Source of the DNA: Aureimonas psammosilenae
GTDB taxonomy: Bacteria; Pseudomonadota; Alphaproteobacteria; Rhizobiales; Rhizobiaceae
DNA: 64,000 nt
Assembly: GCF_009176975.1 (NCBI RefSeq)
Contig: NZ_WEZG01000001.1
Location: 682,001-746,000, forward strand
Direction of reading: 5' to 3'
Shown here: piece by piece, positions 18,613 through 27,499 of the stretch
Position numbering within the stretch: the stretch's first letter is position 1
How the letters are laid out: every line of letters starts with the position of its first letter
Made by a program: the position numbers and the translations under genes
The notes under the pieces: generated by a model
Database searches by the model: none
Seen by the model: only the letters and a program-made list of their open reading frames with translations
Told to the model about the DNA's origin: nothing

Positions 18613-19449
18613 ATGCGGCGGCGGCGCTTTCTCGGCGGAGTTCTGGCTTCCGTGGCCTGTGTGGCTCTGGCCCCGCCGGTGGCGCGGGGGGAGGAACAAC
18701 TCGCGCAGGCCGCCTCGGCGCAAGGAACCACCGGCCTGCCGGAAGCCTTCGAGATCGGCCTGTCGACGGAGGAGATCGTGATCGCCCCGGACTTCTCCGG
18801 CGCGCGGCTCGTGATCTTCGGCGTTCTCGACAACGCGGACGGGCGCATCCTGCGTCAGGGCGGCTACGACATCGTGGTGGCCCTCGAAGGGCCGCCGGTG
18901 CCGATCGTGGTGCGCGAAAAGGAGCGGACCCTCGGGCTCTGGATCAACAAGGGCTCGGAGCGCTTCGACACGGTGCCCGCGTCCTATTCGTTGGCGGCGA
19001 CGCGGCGCTTGACCGATATCGCCTCCCCGCAAACGCTGTCCCAGCTTTCCGTCGGCATCGAGCACCTCCAGATGGCCAAGCTTCAGGCCGGGCGGAGCGC
19101 GCTCGCCAATCGCGACAAATATGCCGAGGCCGTCCGCCGCATCCGGGGCACGCGCGGGCTTTTCCGGGAAAGTTTCGGCACGGTGGAATTCGTCAGCGCC
19201 ACCCTGTTTCGCGCCGAACTGGCGCTTCCGGCGGACCTTCCCGTCGGCCGCCATGTCGCCCGCGCCTTTCTGTTCCGCGAGGGCGTGTTCCTGCGCGAGC
19301 GCACCGATACGCTCTGGGTGGTGAAGTCGGGCTTCGAGAGCACGATCTCCAACTTCGCCCATCAGCACGGCGCGTTCTACGGCATCTTCGCCGTGTTTCT
19401 CGGCATCGCCACGGGCTGGCTCGGCCGCCTCATGTTCAAACGGGACTGA
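18613..19449 (+). CDS. TIGR02186-family membrane protein, partner of the TauE exporter
   Basis: A 278-residue protein with an arginine-rich start followed by a signal-like hydrophobic stretch (FLGGVLASVACVALAPPVARG), a globular periplasmic body and a C-terminal membrane helix (YGIFAVFLGIATGWLGRLMF) ending in KRD. It matches the conserved hypothetical family TIGR02186, normally found next to a TauE/SafE gene as here, so it probably assists the exporter. ATG 18613 follows the TauE stop by two bases, with CTGAGG as ribosome site. The last 73 bases overlap the 3' end of the convergent gene at 19377-20219. The biochemical role is unknown. Confidence 0.85.
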   Translation: MRRRRFLGGVLASVACVALAPPVARGEEQLAQAASAQGTTGLPEAFEIGLSTEEIVIAPDFSGARLVIFGVLDNADGRILRQGGYDIVVALEGPPVPIVVREKERTLGLWINKGSERFDTVPASYSLAATRRLTDIASPQTLSQLSVGIEHLQMAKLQAGRSALANRDKYAEAVRRIRGTRGLFRESFGTVEFVSATLFRAELALPADLPVGRHVARAFLFREGVFLRERTDTLWVVKSGFESTISNFAHQHGAFYGIFAVFLGIATGWLGRLMFKRD

Positions 19450-20219
19450 CGAGCCGCTTTGTCGCTCACGTCGAACTTTCTGAAGAGCGGCATGGTGCTG
19501 CGCGATTCGGCCGCGATCATCGCCAGCGTCTCGTCCAGCGTGAAAGGCTTCAATGCGGGCGCGCTGGACGAGGACCTCTCGTGCCGTTCCTCGCCGATGC
19601 GCGAAAGAACGCCCCTGAATCCCCGCGACCAAGCCCAGGCCAGCGCCATGGTCGCGAGCACCACGAGAAGAGCGACTGCGAGGCCTGTCCAGGAGGAGGA
19701 TGGCTCGAAACCTCCGGCTTCCCCGGAACGCGCGGGTTTCGTTGTCCCGGCTTCCATGGCGGAAGCGATGCGCTCCGCGCCGGCGACCTCGCTTGTCGCG
19801 AGCGCGATCTCCTTCGTCACGAGGCGATAGGTCATGGGCTGGTCGGCGAACCACAGATCGCTCAATCGCGTCGCCGCAGCATCCACGAGATCGCGGCCGT
19901 CCGCCGGCATCGGCGCCTCGTCCAGCGCGTAGAGTTCCTGGCGGACGGGCGGAAGGCTGGCTTGAAGCGCGTCGGAATGTTCCGCCGACAGGGTGAGGGC
20001 GGGATCGATCAGCGCGCGTCCGCTCAAGGCGGCAGGCAGGCCGCGCAGGCGCAACAGAACCGAGTCCAACGTTTGGCGGATCTCGAAAGGCTGGTCGATC
20101 CGGAACTCGGGCGGGGCGTGGTCGACCGGCATTTCGGCGATGTCCATGGCAGAGGGCACCCCGACCGTGGCGGCACAACAGATCACCATGCCCAATGTCG
20201 CCGACATCCACTTGGACAT
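19377..20219 (-). CDS. Unrecognised secreted/membrane-anchored protein
   Basis: A 280-residue protein that I do not recognise. It begins with a signal peptide (MSKWMSATLGMVICCAATVG, cleavage perhaps after PSA), has a periplasmic region of about 150 residues without known motifs, one membrane helix near residues 180-200 (WTGLAVALLVVLATMALAWA), and a cytoplasmic tail rich in Arg and Ser. ATG 20219 is preferred; an in-frame GTG lies at 20231. Its 3' end runs 73 bases into the convergent TIGR02186 gene, which is unusual here, so the exact C-terminus may be wrong. Proximity to the TauE/TIGR02186 pair hints at a shared role, but they are convergent and not one operon. Confidence 0.6.
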   Translation of the reverse strand: MSKWMSATLGMVICCAATVGVPSAMDIAEMPVDHAPPEFRIDQPFEIRQTLDSVLLRLRGLPAALSGRALIDPALTLSAEHSDALQASLPPVRQELYALDEAPMPADGRDLVDAAATRLSDLWFADQPMTYRLVTKEIALATSEVAGAERIASAMEAGTTKPARSGEAGGFEPSSSWTGLAVALLVVLATMALAWAWSRGFRGVLSRIGEERHERSSSSAPALKPFTLDETLAMIAAESRSTMPLFRKFDVSDKAARQSRLNMRRPSQPVAMPRNTAKMP

Positions 20220-20380
20220 ATGCCCATCCACCCGTATCGATGATTTGCTGGCTGTCCATGCCGCTCCCGGTCTTCAGATCGGGTGAAGCCAAAAGCTCGA
20301 ATTCGATCGAAACCGGCGAGGGCCGGCTTGCCGGGACGAACTTCCGCGCAAGGTCACCTGCCGGAAGCAGGAGGTCGAGG

Positions 20381-20902
20381 ATGAACGAAACGGGCAAGAT
20401 CGAGACCGGCGATGGTCGGACCTGGAACCCGGACTTCTCCAAGCACCGGCCGACGCTCTGGGCGCTGGGGCTCGGCGGCCTCGTTCCCTTCGTCGTGCCG
20501 ACGCTGCTTCTCCTTTATGCCGGCCGGGACTTCATCGCCTTCGACATGCTGGTCACGGCGATCGGCGGCTACAGCGCCGTGATCCTGTCCTTTCTCGGCG
20601 GCATCCGCTGGGGCTCCTCCTTGATGACGTCCGTGTCGGGGCGAGGAACTCTGATCCTGTCGATCTTGCCCGCGCTCGTCGGCTGGATTCTCCTGTTTCT
20701 GCCCGTTCCCTGGCTCTTCGCGGGCTTTGCCGCCGCCTTTCTCCTGCAAGGCGTCTGGGATGTTTTCGCTATCCAGCGCGGCGCGTTGCCGCTCTACTTC
20801 CGCAAGCTGCGCATCACCCTGACGGTGGTGGTCGTTCTCTGCGAACTCGCCTGCTTCTTCGCGACCTATGGGCCCGGCGCGACGCCGGGCGCAGCCGGAT
20901 GA
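20381..20902 (+). CDS. DUF3429-family membrane protein
   Basis: A 173-residue integral membrane protein with about five hydrophobic segments (VPFVVPTLLLLYAG, MLVTAIGGYSAVILSFLGGI, ILPALVGWILLFLPVPWLF, FAAAFLLQGVWDVFA and the last before residue 165). GYSAVILSFLGGIRWG is the signature of DUF3429, a family of unknown function. ATG 20381 is preceded by GAGGTCGAGG. It is convergent with pdeM, whose stop lies eight bases beyond its own. No function can be assigned. Confidence 0.8.
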   Translation: MNETGKIETGDGRTWNPDFSKHRPTLWALGLGGLVPFVVPTLLLLYAGRDFIAFDMLVTAIGGYSAVILSFLGGIRWGSSLMTSVSGRGTLILSILPALVGWILLFLPVPWLFAGFAAAFLLQGVWDVFAIQRGALPLYFRKLRITLTVVVVLCELACFFATYGPGATPGAAG

Positions 20903-20910
20903 CGCTGCGC

Positions 20911-21630
20911 TTAGCCGCGTGAGAGATTGGAGAAGCAAACGGGATAGATGCGCGCCGTGCCGATCACATAGGCCTTGGCGGAGGGGAGCTTGAAAAGGCC
21001 GGCAAAGGCGGTGTCGAGAACGTTGAGGCCGCCTGTGGTCACGCCGAAGCTCGGCATCACCATGCGCTCGCCATCGGTCGCAAAGCACGCACCGCGCGCG
21101 CTGCGCCCGTTTTTCGCGATGCGGGCCGCCGGATGGAGATGGCCCGCCACTTCGCCCGGCCGATGCGCCGCGCTCGGCTCATGCCGGAAATGAAGCGCGC
21201 CGACACTGACCTCCTCGCGGCTTTCGCCGCCGACGAGAGGAGGGGGCTCCGGGTCGTGGTTGCCGAGAATCCAGAGCCAGTCGCGGCCCGCCATCAAACC
21301 CACGAGCGTTTCGCGGAAGATGGCGGGCATGAAGGCCGCGCCGTGCCGGTCGTGGAACGAGTCGCCGAGGCAGATCACGGCGGAAGGCCGGTAGCGATCG
21401 AGCGCGACTGACAAAAGCGCCAGCGTCGCGGCGGTGTCGTAGGGCGGCATCATCATGCCGCGCCGCGCGAAGGCCGCGCCCTTTTCGAGGTGAAGGTCCG
21501 ACACGACGAGGAGCGAATGGTCGGGCAGGAAAAGCGTGCCGGACGGGTCGCAGACCACCGCCTCGCCGTGAAGAACGGATTCGTGCGGTTCCGCCTCGGC
21601 GAGCCTCGATCGGCGAAGAATGGCATTCAT
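20911..21630 (-). CDS. pdeM: Ligase-associated DNA damage response endonuclease PdeM
   Basis: A 239-residue calcineurin-like phosphoesterase. The metal-binding motifs appear in order: LLVVSDLHLEKGAAF (Dxh), CLGDSFHD (GD), WILGNHDPEP (GNHD), and EVAGHLHPAAR (GHxH). The length and the LHLEKGAAFARRG stretch match PdeM, the phosphoesterase of the ligase-associated DNA damage response cassette (TIGR04123). In relatives it sits next to an Lhr-like helicase; here that helicase is 2.4 kb away, with sulP and a toxin-antitoxin pair in between. The partner MBL exonuclease is also in this window. Confidence 0.9.
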   Translation of the reverse strand: MNAILRRSRLAEAEPHESVLHGEAVVCDPSGTLFLPDHSLLVVSDLHLEKGAAFARRGMMMPPYDTAATLALLSVALDRYRPSAVICLGDSFHDRHGAAFMPAIFRETLVGLMAGRDWLWILGNHDPEPPPLVGGESREEVSVGALHFRHEPSAAHRPGEVAGHLHPAARIAKNGRSARGACFATDGERMVMPSFGVTTGGLNVLDTAFAGLFKLPSAKAYVIGTARIYPVCFSNLSRG

Positions 21631-21769
21631 GCGTGACGGCTTCGGACAGGGTCTCGTTTCGTTCGCATAGAATCATGCAATCGGGCAAAGGCAAGGCGTC
21701 TCCAGCGCTTTCGCCGGAGGGCCTCTTGACGCAGGCTCCGCCGCCGCGCCATCTTTCGCCCGCACAAGG

Positions 21770-21789
21770 ACCGGCCGTCTTCGGCCGGT
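21770..21789. other. Perfect 8-bp hairpin upstream of sulP
   Basis: ACCGGCCG-TCTT-CGGCCGGT forms a perfect stem with a four-base loop about 100 bases before the sulP start, in the 262-base gap shared with pdeM. There is no T-run, so it is not a typical terminator; a role in the sulP leader is possible. Confidence 0.35.
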
Positions 21790-21892
21790 GGCTACGCCGG
21801 GCGCCCATCCCTCGGCCACTCCGTAGACCGGCACGACGCAAGTGCTGCCCGAACTTCGGTTCAAGGCGCGCGGGCCGTATTCTGGACCATCC

Positions 21893-23383
21893 ATGCAAGC
21901 CTTCTCCCGCTCCGAGCTCCGTTCGGAATGGTTCGGCACTGTCCGAGCCGATTTGCTGTCCGGCCTCGTGGTCGCGCTCGCCCTTATCCCCGAAGCCATC
22001 GCCTTCTCGCTGATCGCGGGCGTCGATCCCAAGATCGGCCTTTACGCGTCCTTCTCCATCGCGGTCCTGACGGCGATCTTCGGCGGCCGGCCCGCGATGA
22101 TCTCGGCGGCGACCGCCGCGACCGCCGTCCTGATGGTGACGCTGGTGCGCGACCACGGCCTCCAATATCTCTTCGCCGCGACGATCCTCGCGGGGCTCAT
22201 CCAGATGCTTTGCGGCGTTTGCCGGCTCGGCGATCTGATGCGTTTCGTGTCGAAATCCGTGATGACCGGCTTCGTGAACGCGCTGGCGATCCTGATCTTT
22301 CTGGCCCAGCTTCCCGAACTGACCAACGTGACGCCGGTGACTTATGTTCTCGTCGCAGCCGCGCTCGCCATCATCTACGGGCTGCCGCGCCTCACCAAAG
22401 CCGTGCCGTCGCCGCTCGTGTCCATCGCCATCCTGACCGCGCTCGTGTGGTTCGCCGGGATCGATGTCAGAACCGTCGGCGATATGGGCGAGCTCCCCTC
22501 GACGCTGCCGACATTCCTTTTTCCCGACGTGCCCCTGAACTTCGAAACCCTGGGAATCATCCTGCCCTATTCGATCGGCATCGCGCTGGTCGGCCTTCTG
22601 GAATCCCTGATGACCGCCAATGTCATCGACGATTTCACCGATACGGGCTCGAACAAGAACCGCGAATGCGTCGGCCAGGGCGTCGCCAACTTCGCCACCG
22701 GTTTTCTGGGCGGGATGGCGGGCTGCGCGATGATCGGGCAGTCGGGCATCAACGTGCGCTCCGGCGGGCGCGGTCGCCTGTCCTGCTTCGCGGCGGGCGT
22801 GTTTCTCTTGATCCTCGTGGTCGGGCTCGGCGATCTCGTGCGCATCATCCCGATGCCGGCGCTGGTCGCGGTGATGATCATGGTCTCGATCGGCACGTTC
22901 GACTGGAACTCGCTGCGCAATCTCGTGTCTCATCCGCGCCGCTCGTCCGTGGTGATGCTGGCGACGGTGGTGATCGTGGTGTGGACGCACAACCTCGCGC
23001 TCGGCGTCTTCGCGGGCGTCCTTCTGTCCGGCCTGTTCTTCGCCTCCAAGATCGCGCAGATCTTCCGCGTGACCTCGGCCTTGTCGGGCGATGGCCGCGA
23101 GCGGCGCTACATGGTGGAAGGCCAGATCTTCTTCGCCTCCGCCGGCCAGTTCGTGGATGCCATCGACTTCCGCGAAACGGTGGAGCGCGTGGTGATCGAT
23201 GTCGGCGGCGCCCATATCTGGGACCTCACCGGCGTCGCGGCTCTCGACAAGGCGGTCCTTCGTTTGCGGAAAGCGGGTCGGGAAGTCGAGATCGTGGGCA
23301 TGAACGAAGCCTCGCGCACGATCGTCGATAAGCTGACGGTGCAGAACCGCAAGGATGCGTTGGAGTTGGAAGTGGGGCACTGA
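21893..23383 (+). CDS. SulP-family inorganic anion transporter with STAS domain
   Basis: A 496-residue SulP/SLC26 transporter. The first 400 residues are a dense membrane domain beginning WFGTVRADLLSGLVVALALIPEAIAFSLIAG, the typical SulP entry with the conserved proline-glutamate, followed by GLYASF. A C-terminal STAS domain (about 410-490) ends with the conserved DLTGVAALDKAV. Substrates in the family include sulfate, bicarbonate and dicarboxylates; the choice cannot be read. ATG 21893 follows a GGACC and is preferred over an upstream alternative at 21842 because SulP proteins start close to the first helix. It separates pdeM from its usual helicase neighbour. Confidence 0.9.
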   Translation: MQAFSRSELRSEWFGTVRADLLSGLVVALALIPEAIAFSLIAGVDPKIGLYASFSIAVLTAIFGGRPAMISAATAATAVLMVTLVRDHGLQYLFAATILAGLIQMLCGVCRLGDLMRFVSKSVMTGFVNALAILIFLAQLPELTNVTPVTYVLVAAALAIIYGLPRLTKAVPSPLVSIAILTALVWFAGIDVRTVGDMGELPSTLPTFLFPDVPLNFETLGIILPYSIGIALVGLLESLMTANVIDDFTDTGSNKNRECVGQGVANFATGFLGGMAGCAMIGQSGINVRSGGRGRLSCFAAGVFLLILVVGLGDLVRIIPMPALVAVMIMVSIGTFDWNSLRNLVSHPRRSSVVMLATVVIVVWTHNLALGVFAGVLLSGLFFASKIAQIFRVTSALSGDGRERRYMVEGQIFFASAGQFVDAIDFRETVERVVIDVGGAHIWDLTGVAALDKAVLRLRKAGREVEIVGMNEASRTIVDKLTVQNRKDALELEVGH

Positions 23384-23456
23384 AGGGGGGGCGGCGGCTG
23401 GTCTCCGCTCTCGCTTCGATCTAGATTGGCGAAACAACCCGTCGGTGAGGTGTTCG

Positions 23457-23726
23457 ATGGCCGGTGCGAGACAACTCAGGGTCGATCTCGACGATGACCA
23501 GTACGAGGCTGTCGTTTCGGCAGTTGAGAGCGGGGCGTATGCTTCCACCAGCGAGGTGATCGTCGCGGCTCTGTCCGAATGGCAGACCCAGCGGTTTATC
23601 GACAATATCGGTGTCGAACGCTTGCGGGAGTTATGGGACGAGGGTCTCGCCAGTGGTCCCTCTGTTCCTTTCGATCCCGAAGAGATCAAACGCAGGGCCC
23701 GTGAGGAATTCGAGAAAGGGCGCTGA
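23457..23726 (+). CDS. parD: ParD-like antitoxin
   Basis: An 89-residue antitoxin. The N-terminal ribbon-helix-helix DNA-binding fold is visible in RQLRVDLDDDQYEAVVSAVESGAYASTSEVIVAAL, with GAYASTSEVI matching the ParD signature. The acidic/basic C-terminal tail (DPEEIKRRAREEFEKGR) would wrap the toxin. ATG 23457 is preceded by GAGG. The toxin gene follows six bases after its stop. The pair probably autorepresses its own promoter in the short gap after sulP. Confidence 0.9.
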   Translation: MAGARQLRVDLDDDQYEAVVSAVESGAYASTSEVIVAALSEWQTQRFIDNIGVERLRELWDEGLASGPSVPFDPEEIKRRAREEFEKGR

Positions 23727-23732
23727 TCGGCG

Positions 23733-24032
23733 ATGACGGAGTCTCGTCCGATCAGGGTTCTTCGACGAGCTGAAATCGATCTGGCCGGCATCTGGAAATT
23801 TGTGGCGCAGGATAATCCGAAGGCGGCGGATCGGGTGATAAGCTTCATCACGGATCAGATCGCACGGCTTTCTTATTTCCCGAATATCGGCAAATTGCGC
23901 GACGATATCCGGCCAGGTTTCAGGCTTCTTACGGCAGAGCCTTATGCCGTGTTGTTTCGCGTCACCGACGAGGCCGTGGAAATCGTTCGTGTTGTCCATG
24001 GGGCACGCGACTTGACGAAGCTGAGGCTCTGA
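23733..24032 (+). CDS. parE: ParE/RelE-fold toxin
   Basis: A 99-residue toxin of the RelE/ParE superfamily, with the family pattern RVLRRAEIDLAGIWKFVAQDNPKAADRVI at the start and a C-terminal strand LLTAEPYAVLFRVTDEAVEIVRVVHGARDL. By family it poisons DNA gyrase (ParE branch), inferred from its ParD-type partner. It ends 11 bases before the convergent helicase gene. The pair lies between sulP and the Lhr-like helicase, where pdeM would be expected. Confidence 0.9.
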   Translation: MTESRPIRVLRRAEIDLAGIWKFVAQDNPKAADRVISFITDQIARLSYFPNIGKLRDDIRPGFRLLTAEPYAVLFRVTDEAVEIVRVVHGARDLTKLRL

Positions 24033-24043
24033 AGCTTCGATCC

Positions 24044-26605
24044 TCACCGTAGATAATTCGACCGAAAATCCGTCACCTCGCCGAGCGCCTTGATCATGTC
24101 CTCGGCGTCCATGGCCTCGGCGAGCAACTCGTCGCGCGCTTCGCCTTCGATCCGCTCGCGGCCGGCTTCCAGCATGATGGGTACGGCGAGGGGCGAGATT
24201 TCCTCGAGATCCTTGTGCAGGATGTGGTGGCGGATGCGGGCGAGGAGGTCGGACACGCGGCGCACGTCGAGAAGGCCGGTGGCCGCGTCCGCCCAGGTCG
24301 CGCGTAGGAGGATGTGGTCCGGCTCGTGGGCACGAAGCACGTCGTACACGAGGTCGGACGACACCGTCACCTGCCGCCCGGTCTTCTCGCGCCCCGGCTG
24401 GTTCTTCTGGACGAGCCCGGCGATCACCGCGCATTGGCGGAAGGTGCGCTTCAGGAGCCATGAATCGGCCATCCAGGCTTCCAGGTCGTCGCCCAGCATG
24501 TCCTCGTCGAAGAGGTCTTCAAGAACGAGGCGACCATCGGCGATCATCGCGCCGAGGTCCCCAATGCCCCAGATCGACAGGGCGTAGTCGGTGGCGACGA
24601 AGCCGAGCGGCTTGGCGCGCGCCCGCTCCAGCCGGCGCGTCAGGAGCATGCCGAGCGTCTGGTGCGCCATGCGGCCTTCGAACGGATAAGCCACCATGAA
24701 GAAGCGGTTGCCGTTCGGAAAGGTCTCGATCAGCATCTCGTCCGCTCGGGGAATCGCGGACTTCGTCTTCTGGATCGCCAGCCAGTCGCCGACCTGGGAA
24801 GGCAGGCTCCCCCATTGCGCCGGGTCGCCCAGCATCTCGCGGATGCGGGCGGCCAGAAACGTCGTCATCGGAAACTTCTGGCCGCCGTAATAGGGAACCT
24901 TGGCTTCCTCGCCCTTGGTCTTGGTGACGAGGCATTCCATCTCGTGGATGCCCTCGAAGCGCACGACATGGCCGGAGAACAGGAAGGTGTCGCCGGGCGA
25001 CAGGGTTTCGAGGAAGTTCTCCTCGATCTTGCCGAGCACCATGCCGCCGCGCTTCACGGTCGCTTTCGTGCGCGCCGAGACCATGCGGACGAGCAGCGTT
25101 TCCGACTCGATGATCGTGCCGGCATTCATGCGGTAGCCTTGCGCGACGGAAGGGTGCGTCACGCGCCAGGTGCCGTCTTCCGTCAGCCGGATCTTGGCGT
25201 AGCGCTCGTAGACGCGTAGCGAGTAGCCGCCGGTCGCGACGAAATCCACGACGCGGTCGAAGGTGTCGCGGTCGAGCTTGGCATAGGGCGAGGCGGCGGT
25301 CACTTCCGCGAAAAGGTCGTCGGCGCGGAAGGGCGCAGCGCAGGCCATGCCGAGGACGTGCTGGGCGAGAACATCGAGGCAGCCCTCGCGCATCGGCGGA
25401 GAGTCCTGCGCGCCCAGATAATTCGCGTCGAGCGCCGCCTGGCATTCCATCACCTCGAAGCGGTTGGCCGGCACGAGGATGGCCTTTGAGGGCTCGTCCA
25501 TGCGGTGGTTGGCGCGGCCGATCCGCTGCGCGAGACGGGAAGCGCCCTTCGGCGCGCCGACATGCACCACGAGATCGACGTCACCCCAGTCGATGCCGAG
25601 ATCGAGAGTGGAGGTCGCGACAACGGCGCGCAATTCGTTCGCCGCCATGGCCGCTTCCACGCGCCGCCGCTGCCCGACATCGAGCGAGCCGTGATGGAGC
25701 GCGATCGGCAGTGTTTCCTCGTTGATGCGCCAAAGCTCCTGAAACAGAAGCTCGGCCTGGGAGCGGGTGTTGACGAAGAGGAGCGTCGTGCGGTGCCCCT
25801 TGATGGAATCGTAGATCTCCGGCATCGCGTAGCGCGCCATGTGGCCCTGCCAGGGCACGCGCTCGCGGCTTTTCAGGATGGTGATCTCGGGCTTGGCGCC
25901 GCCTTCAACGGTGACGAGTTCCGACAAGGCCTCCTCGCCGGGGGGCTGCGCCACCAGCCAAGCGCGAAGCTCGTCCGGGTCCGAGACCGTCGCGGAAAGA
26001 CCGACCGTGCGAAGATCGGGACGCAGCTTCCGGAGCCGCGCGAGGCCGAGCGCCAGAAGATGGCCGCGCTTGGAAGCGACGAGCGAATGAAGCTCGTCGA
26101 AGATCACGGTGGACAGGTCGGAAAAGAAGTTCTCGGCGTCCGGCGTCGAGATGAGGAGCGCCAGTTGCTCGGGCGTCGTCAGAAGGATGTCGGGCGGCGT
26201 CAGCTTCTGGCGCTGGCGGCGCGACTGCGAGGTGTCGCCGGTGCGACTTTCCATGGTGATGCCGAGGCCCATCTCGCCGACCGGCCCCATGAGGTTGCGC
26301 TGGATGTCGGTGGCGAGCGCCTTCAAGGGCGAGATGTAGAGCGTGTGGACGCCGGGCGGCCGCGTGCCGGGCTTGCGACGCGGACGGCGCGCCAGGTCGA
26401 TCAGCGAGGGCAGGAAACCGGCGAGCGTCTTGCCGGCGCCGGTCGGGGCGATCAGAAGAACCGACGCGCCGCTTTCAGCCTTTTCCAGAAGGTCGAGCTG
26501 GTGCGGGCGGGGCGCCCAGCCCTTTTTCGCGAACCATTCGGCAAAGCGCGGTGGCAGTGCTGCGGCGAGGGCATCTTGCGGGGGAAGGTCGAGGGCGAGC
26601 GTCAC
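24044..26605 (-). CDS. Ligase-associated DNA damage response DEXH-box helicase (Lhr-like)
   Basis: An 853-residue superfamily 2 helicase. Walker A is APTGAGKT (about residue 53), the Walker B is VIFDELHSL, motif III is GLSATV, and the helicase C domain has LLFVNTRSQAELLFQEL and ATSTLDLGIDWGDVDLVVHVGAPKGASRLAQRIGRANHR. A long Lhr-type C-terminal region follows, ending in EVTDFRSNYLR. These features fit the helicase of the ligase-associated DNA damage response set, a 3'-5' DNA translocase by family. PdeM (20911) and the MBL exonuclease (29336) are the expected partners. The DNA ligase is absent from the window. Confidence 0.92.
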   Translation of the reverse strand: MTLALDLPPQDALAAALPPRFAEWFAKKGWAPRPHQLDLLEKAESGASVLLIAPTGAGKTLAGFLPSLIDLARRPRRKPGTRPPGVHTLYISPLKALATDIQRNLMGPVGEMGLGITMESRTGDTSQSRRQRQKLTPPDILLTTPEQLALLISTPDAENFFSDLSTVIFDELHSLVASKRGHLLALGLARLRKLRPDLRTVGLSATVSDPDELRAWLVAQPPGEEALSELVTVEGGAKPEITILKSRERVPWQGHMARYAMPEIYDSIKGHRTTLLFVNTRSQAELLFQELWRINEETLPIALHHGSLDVGQRRRVEAAMAANELRAVVATSTLDLGIDWGDVDLVVHVGAPKGASRLAQRIGRANHRMDEPSKAILVPANRFEVMECQAALDANYLGAQDSPPMREGCLDVLAQHVLGMACAAPFRADDLFAEVTAASPYAKLDRDTFDRVVDFVATGGYSLRVYERYAKIRLTEDGTWRVTHPSVAQGYRMNAGTIIESETLLVRMVSARTKATVKRGGMVLGKIEENFLETLSPGDTFLFSGHVVRFEGIHEMECLVTKTKGEEAKVPYYGGQKFPMTTFLAARIREMLGDPAQWGSLPSQVGDWLAIQKTKSAIPRADEMLIETFPNGNRFFMVAYPFEGRMAHQTLGMLLTRRLERARAKPLGFVATDYALSIWGIGDLGAMIADGRLVLEDLFDEDMLGDDLEAWMADSWLLKRTFRQCAVIAGLVQKNQPGREKTGRQVTVSSDLVYDVLRAHEPDHILLRATWADAATGLLDVRRVSDLLARIRHHILHKDLEEISPLAVPIMLEAGRERIEGEARDELLAEAMDAEDMIKALGEVTDFRSNYLR

Positions 26606-26645
26606 TCCGTGTCAGGTAAGACTCAGGTGCCGCTTCGCCAATGAC

Positions 26646-27326
26646 TCAGGTCGCGAGATAGCGGTCGGTGCGGTGGTTGATCGCAAGGAAGAGGTTGAGC
26701 ACCAGCGCGCCGAGGAGCGAATACAGCACCGCGCGCGGCGACACGGCGGCAAAGGCCGACAGGAACACCAGGATGTCGACGCCGAGTTGCGTCAGCCCCG
26801 CGCGCCAGCCGAAACGGTCCTGGCAATAAACGGCGACAATGCCGACGCCGCCGACCGAGGAGCGGTGGCGGAAAAGGGCGAGAAGCCCGAAGCCGATCAT
26901 CAGCCCGCCCAGCACCGCGCCCGTCAGCGGCTGGACATAGGCGAAGGACAGAAGGCTCGGGGAAACGGCGGTGAAGACGGAAAGGCAGAGCACGGCGCAG
27001 GCGGTCTTGACCGTGAAGGCGCGGCCCATGCGCCCGATCGCGAGAAGGTAGAAGGGCAGGTTCAGGACAAAGAAGACGAGGCCGAAATTCCAGCCCGTCA
27101 GGTAGTGGATCACGAAGGCGAAGCCCGCCATGCCGCTGGTCAGGAAGCCGAGCGAGTTGAGGATGGCGATGCCGACGGCGGTCAGCGCGACCCCCGCCAG
27201 GATGCCGAGCGCGTCTTCCCACGGGCTGTGGCGCGTCGGGGTCGCCGCCCAATGGCCGAAGCGATGCGCCTTGGCGGTGGTCTCGGCTTCGAGGCGGTCT
27301 GAATCGGCTTGCATGTTCGTCTTCAT
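26646..27326 (-). CDS. YitT-family membrane protein
   Basis: A 226-residue protein with a hydrophilic start of about 45 residues and five or six membrane segments, including ILAGVALTAVGIAILNSLGFL, FGLVFFVLNLPFYLLA and the C-terminal AVLYSLLGALVLNLFLAI. GMAGFAFVIHYLTG and GGVGIVAVYCQDRFGWRAG match the YitT family (DUF161/DUF2179 branch without the C-terminal cytoplasmic domain). Function is unknown. ATG 27326 is preferred to a TTG at 27347. It lies 40 bases downstream of the start of the Lhr-like helicase gene, on the same strand. Confidence 0.8.
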   Translation of the reverse strand: MKTNMQADSDRLEAETTAKAHRFGHWAATPTRHSPWEDALGILAGVALTAVGIAILNSLGFLTSGMAGFAFVIHYLTGWNFGLVFFVLNLPFYLLAIGRMGRAFTVKTACAVLCLSVFTAVSPSLLSFAYVQPLTGAVLGGLMIGFGLLALFRHRSSVGGVGIVAVYCQDRFGWRAGLTQLGVDILVFLSAFAAVSPRAVLYSLLGALVLNLFLAINHRTDRYLAT

Positions 27327-27384
27327 GGCGTGGGCAACAGCTTGCAAAGGCCGGATGCGTCGGTAGCGTGGACGTCTCAGTAGT

Positions 27385-27474
27385 CCCTCATCCTGAGCTT
27401 GTCGAAGGATCGAGGGGCGCTTGGCATCGACGCCCCCACGTCACCCTCGCCCTTCGACAAGCTCAGGATGAGGG
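27385..27474. repeat. REP/BIME-type palindromic repeat pair
   Basis: Two perfect 24-base inverted arms, 27385-27408 and 27451-27474, each with the core CATCCTGAGCTTGTCGAAGG, face each other across 42 bases. The right arm is itself imperfectly palindromic, TCACCCTC at 27441-27448 against GAGGGTGA at 27471-27478. This core is a well-known interspersed palindromic repeat in alphaproteobacterial chromosomes. It lies in the gap between yitT and the methyltransferase gene. Confidence 0.85.
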
Positions 27475-27499
27475 TGAGGCAGATGTTCGGGGAAGCGCC

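Noticed and set aside
21179-23851. An 890-codon minus-strand open frame across sulP and ParDE
   Set aside because: It spans several well-supported genes on the other strand and has the Arg/His-rich composition of antisense GC-rich frames.
27385-27474. Possible CRISPR repeat
   Set aside because: Only one inverted pair exists, with no direct repeats, spacers or cas genes.
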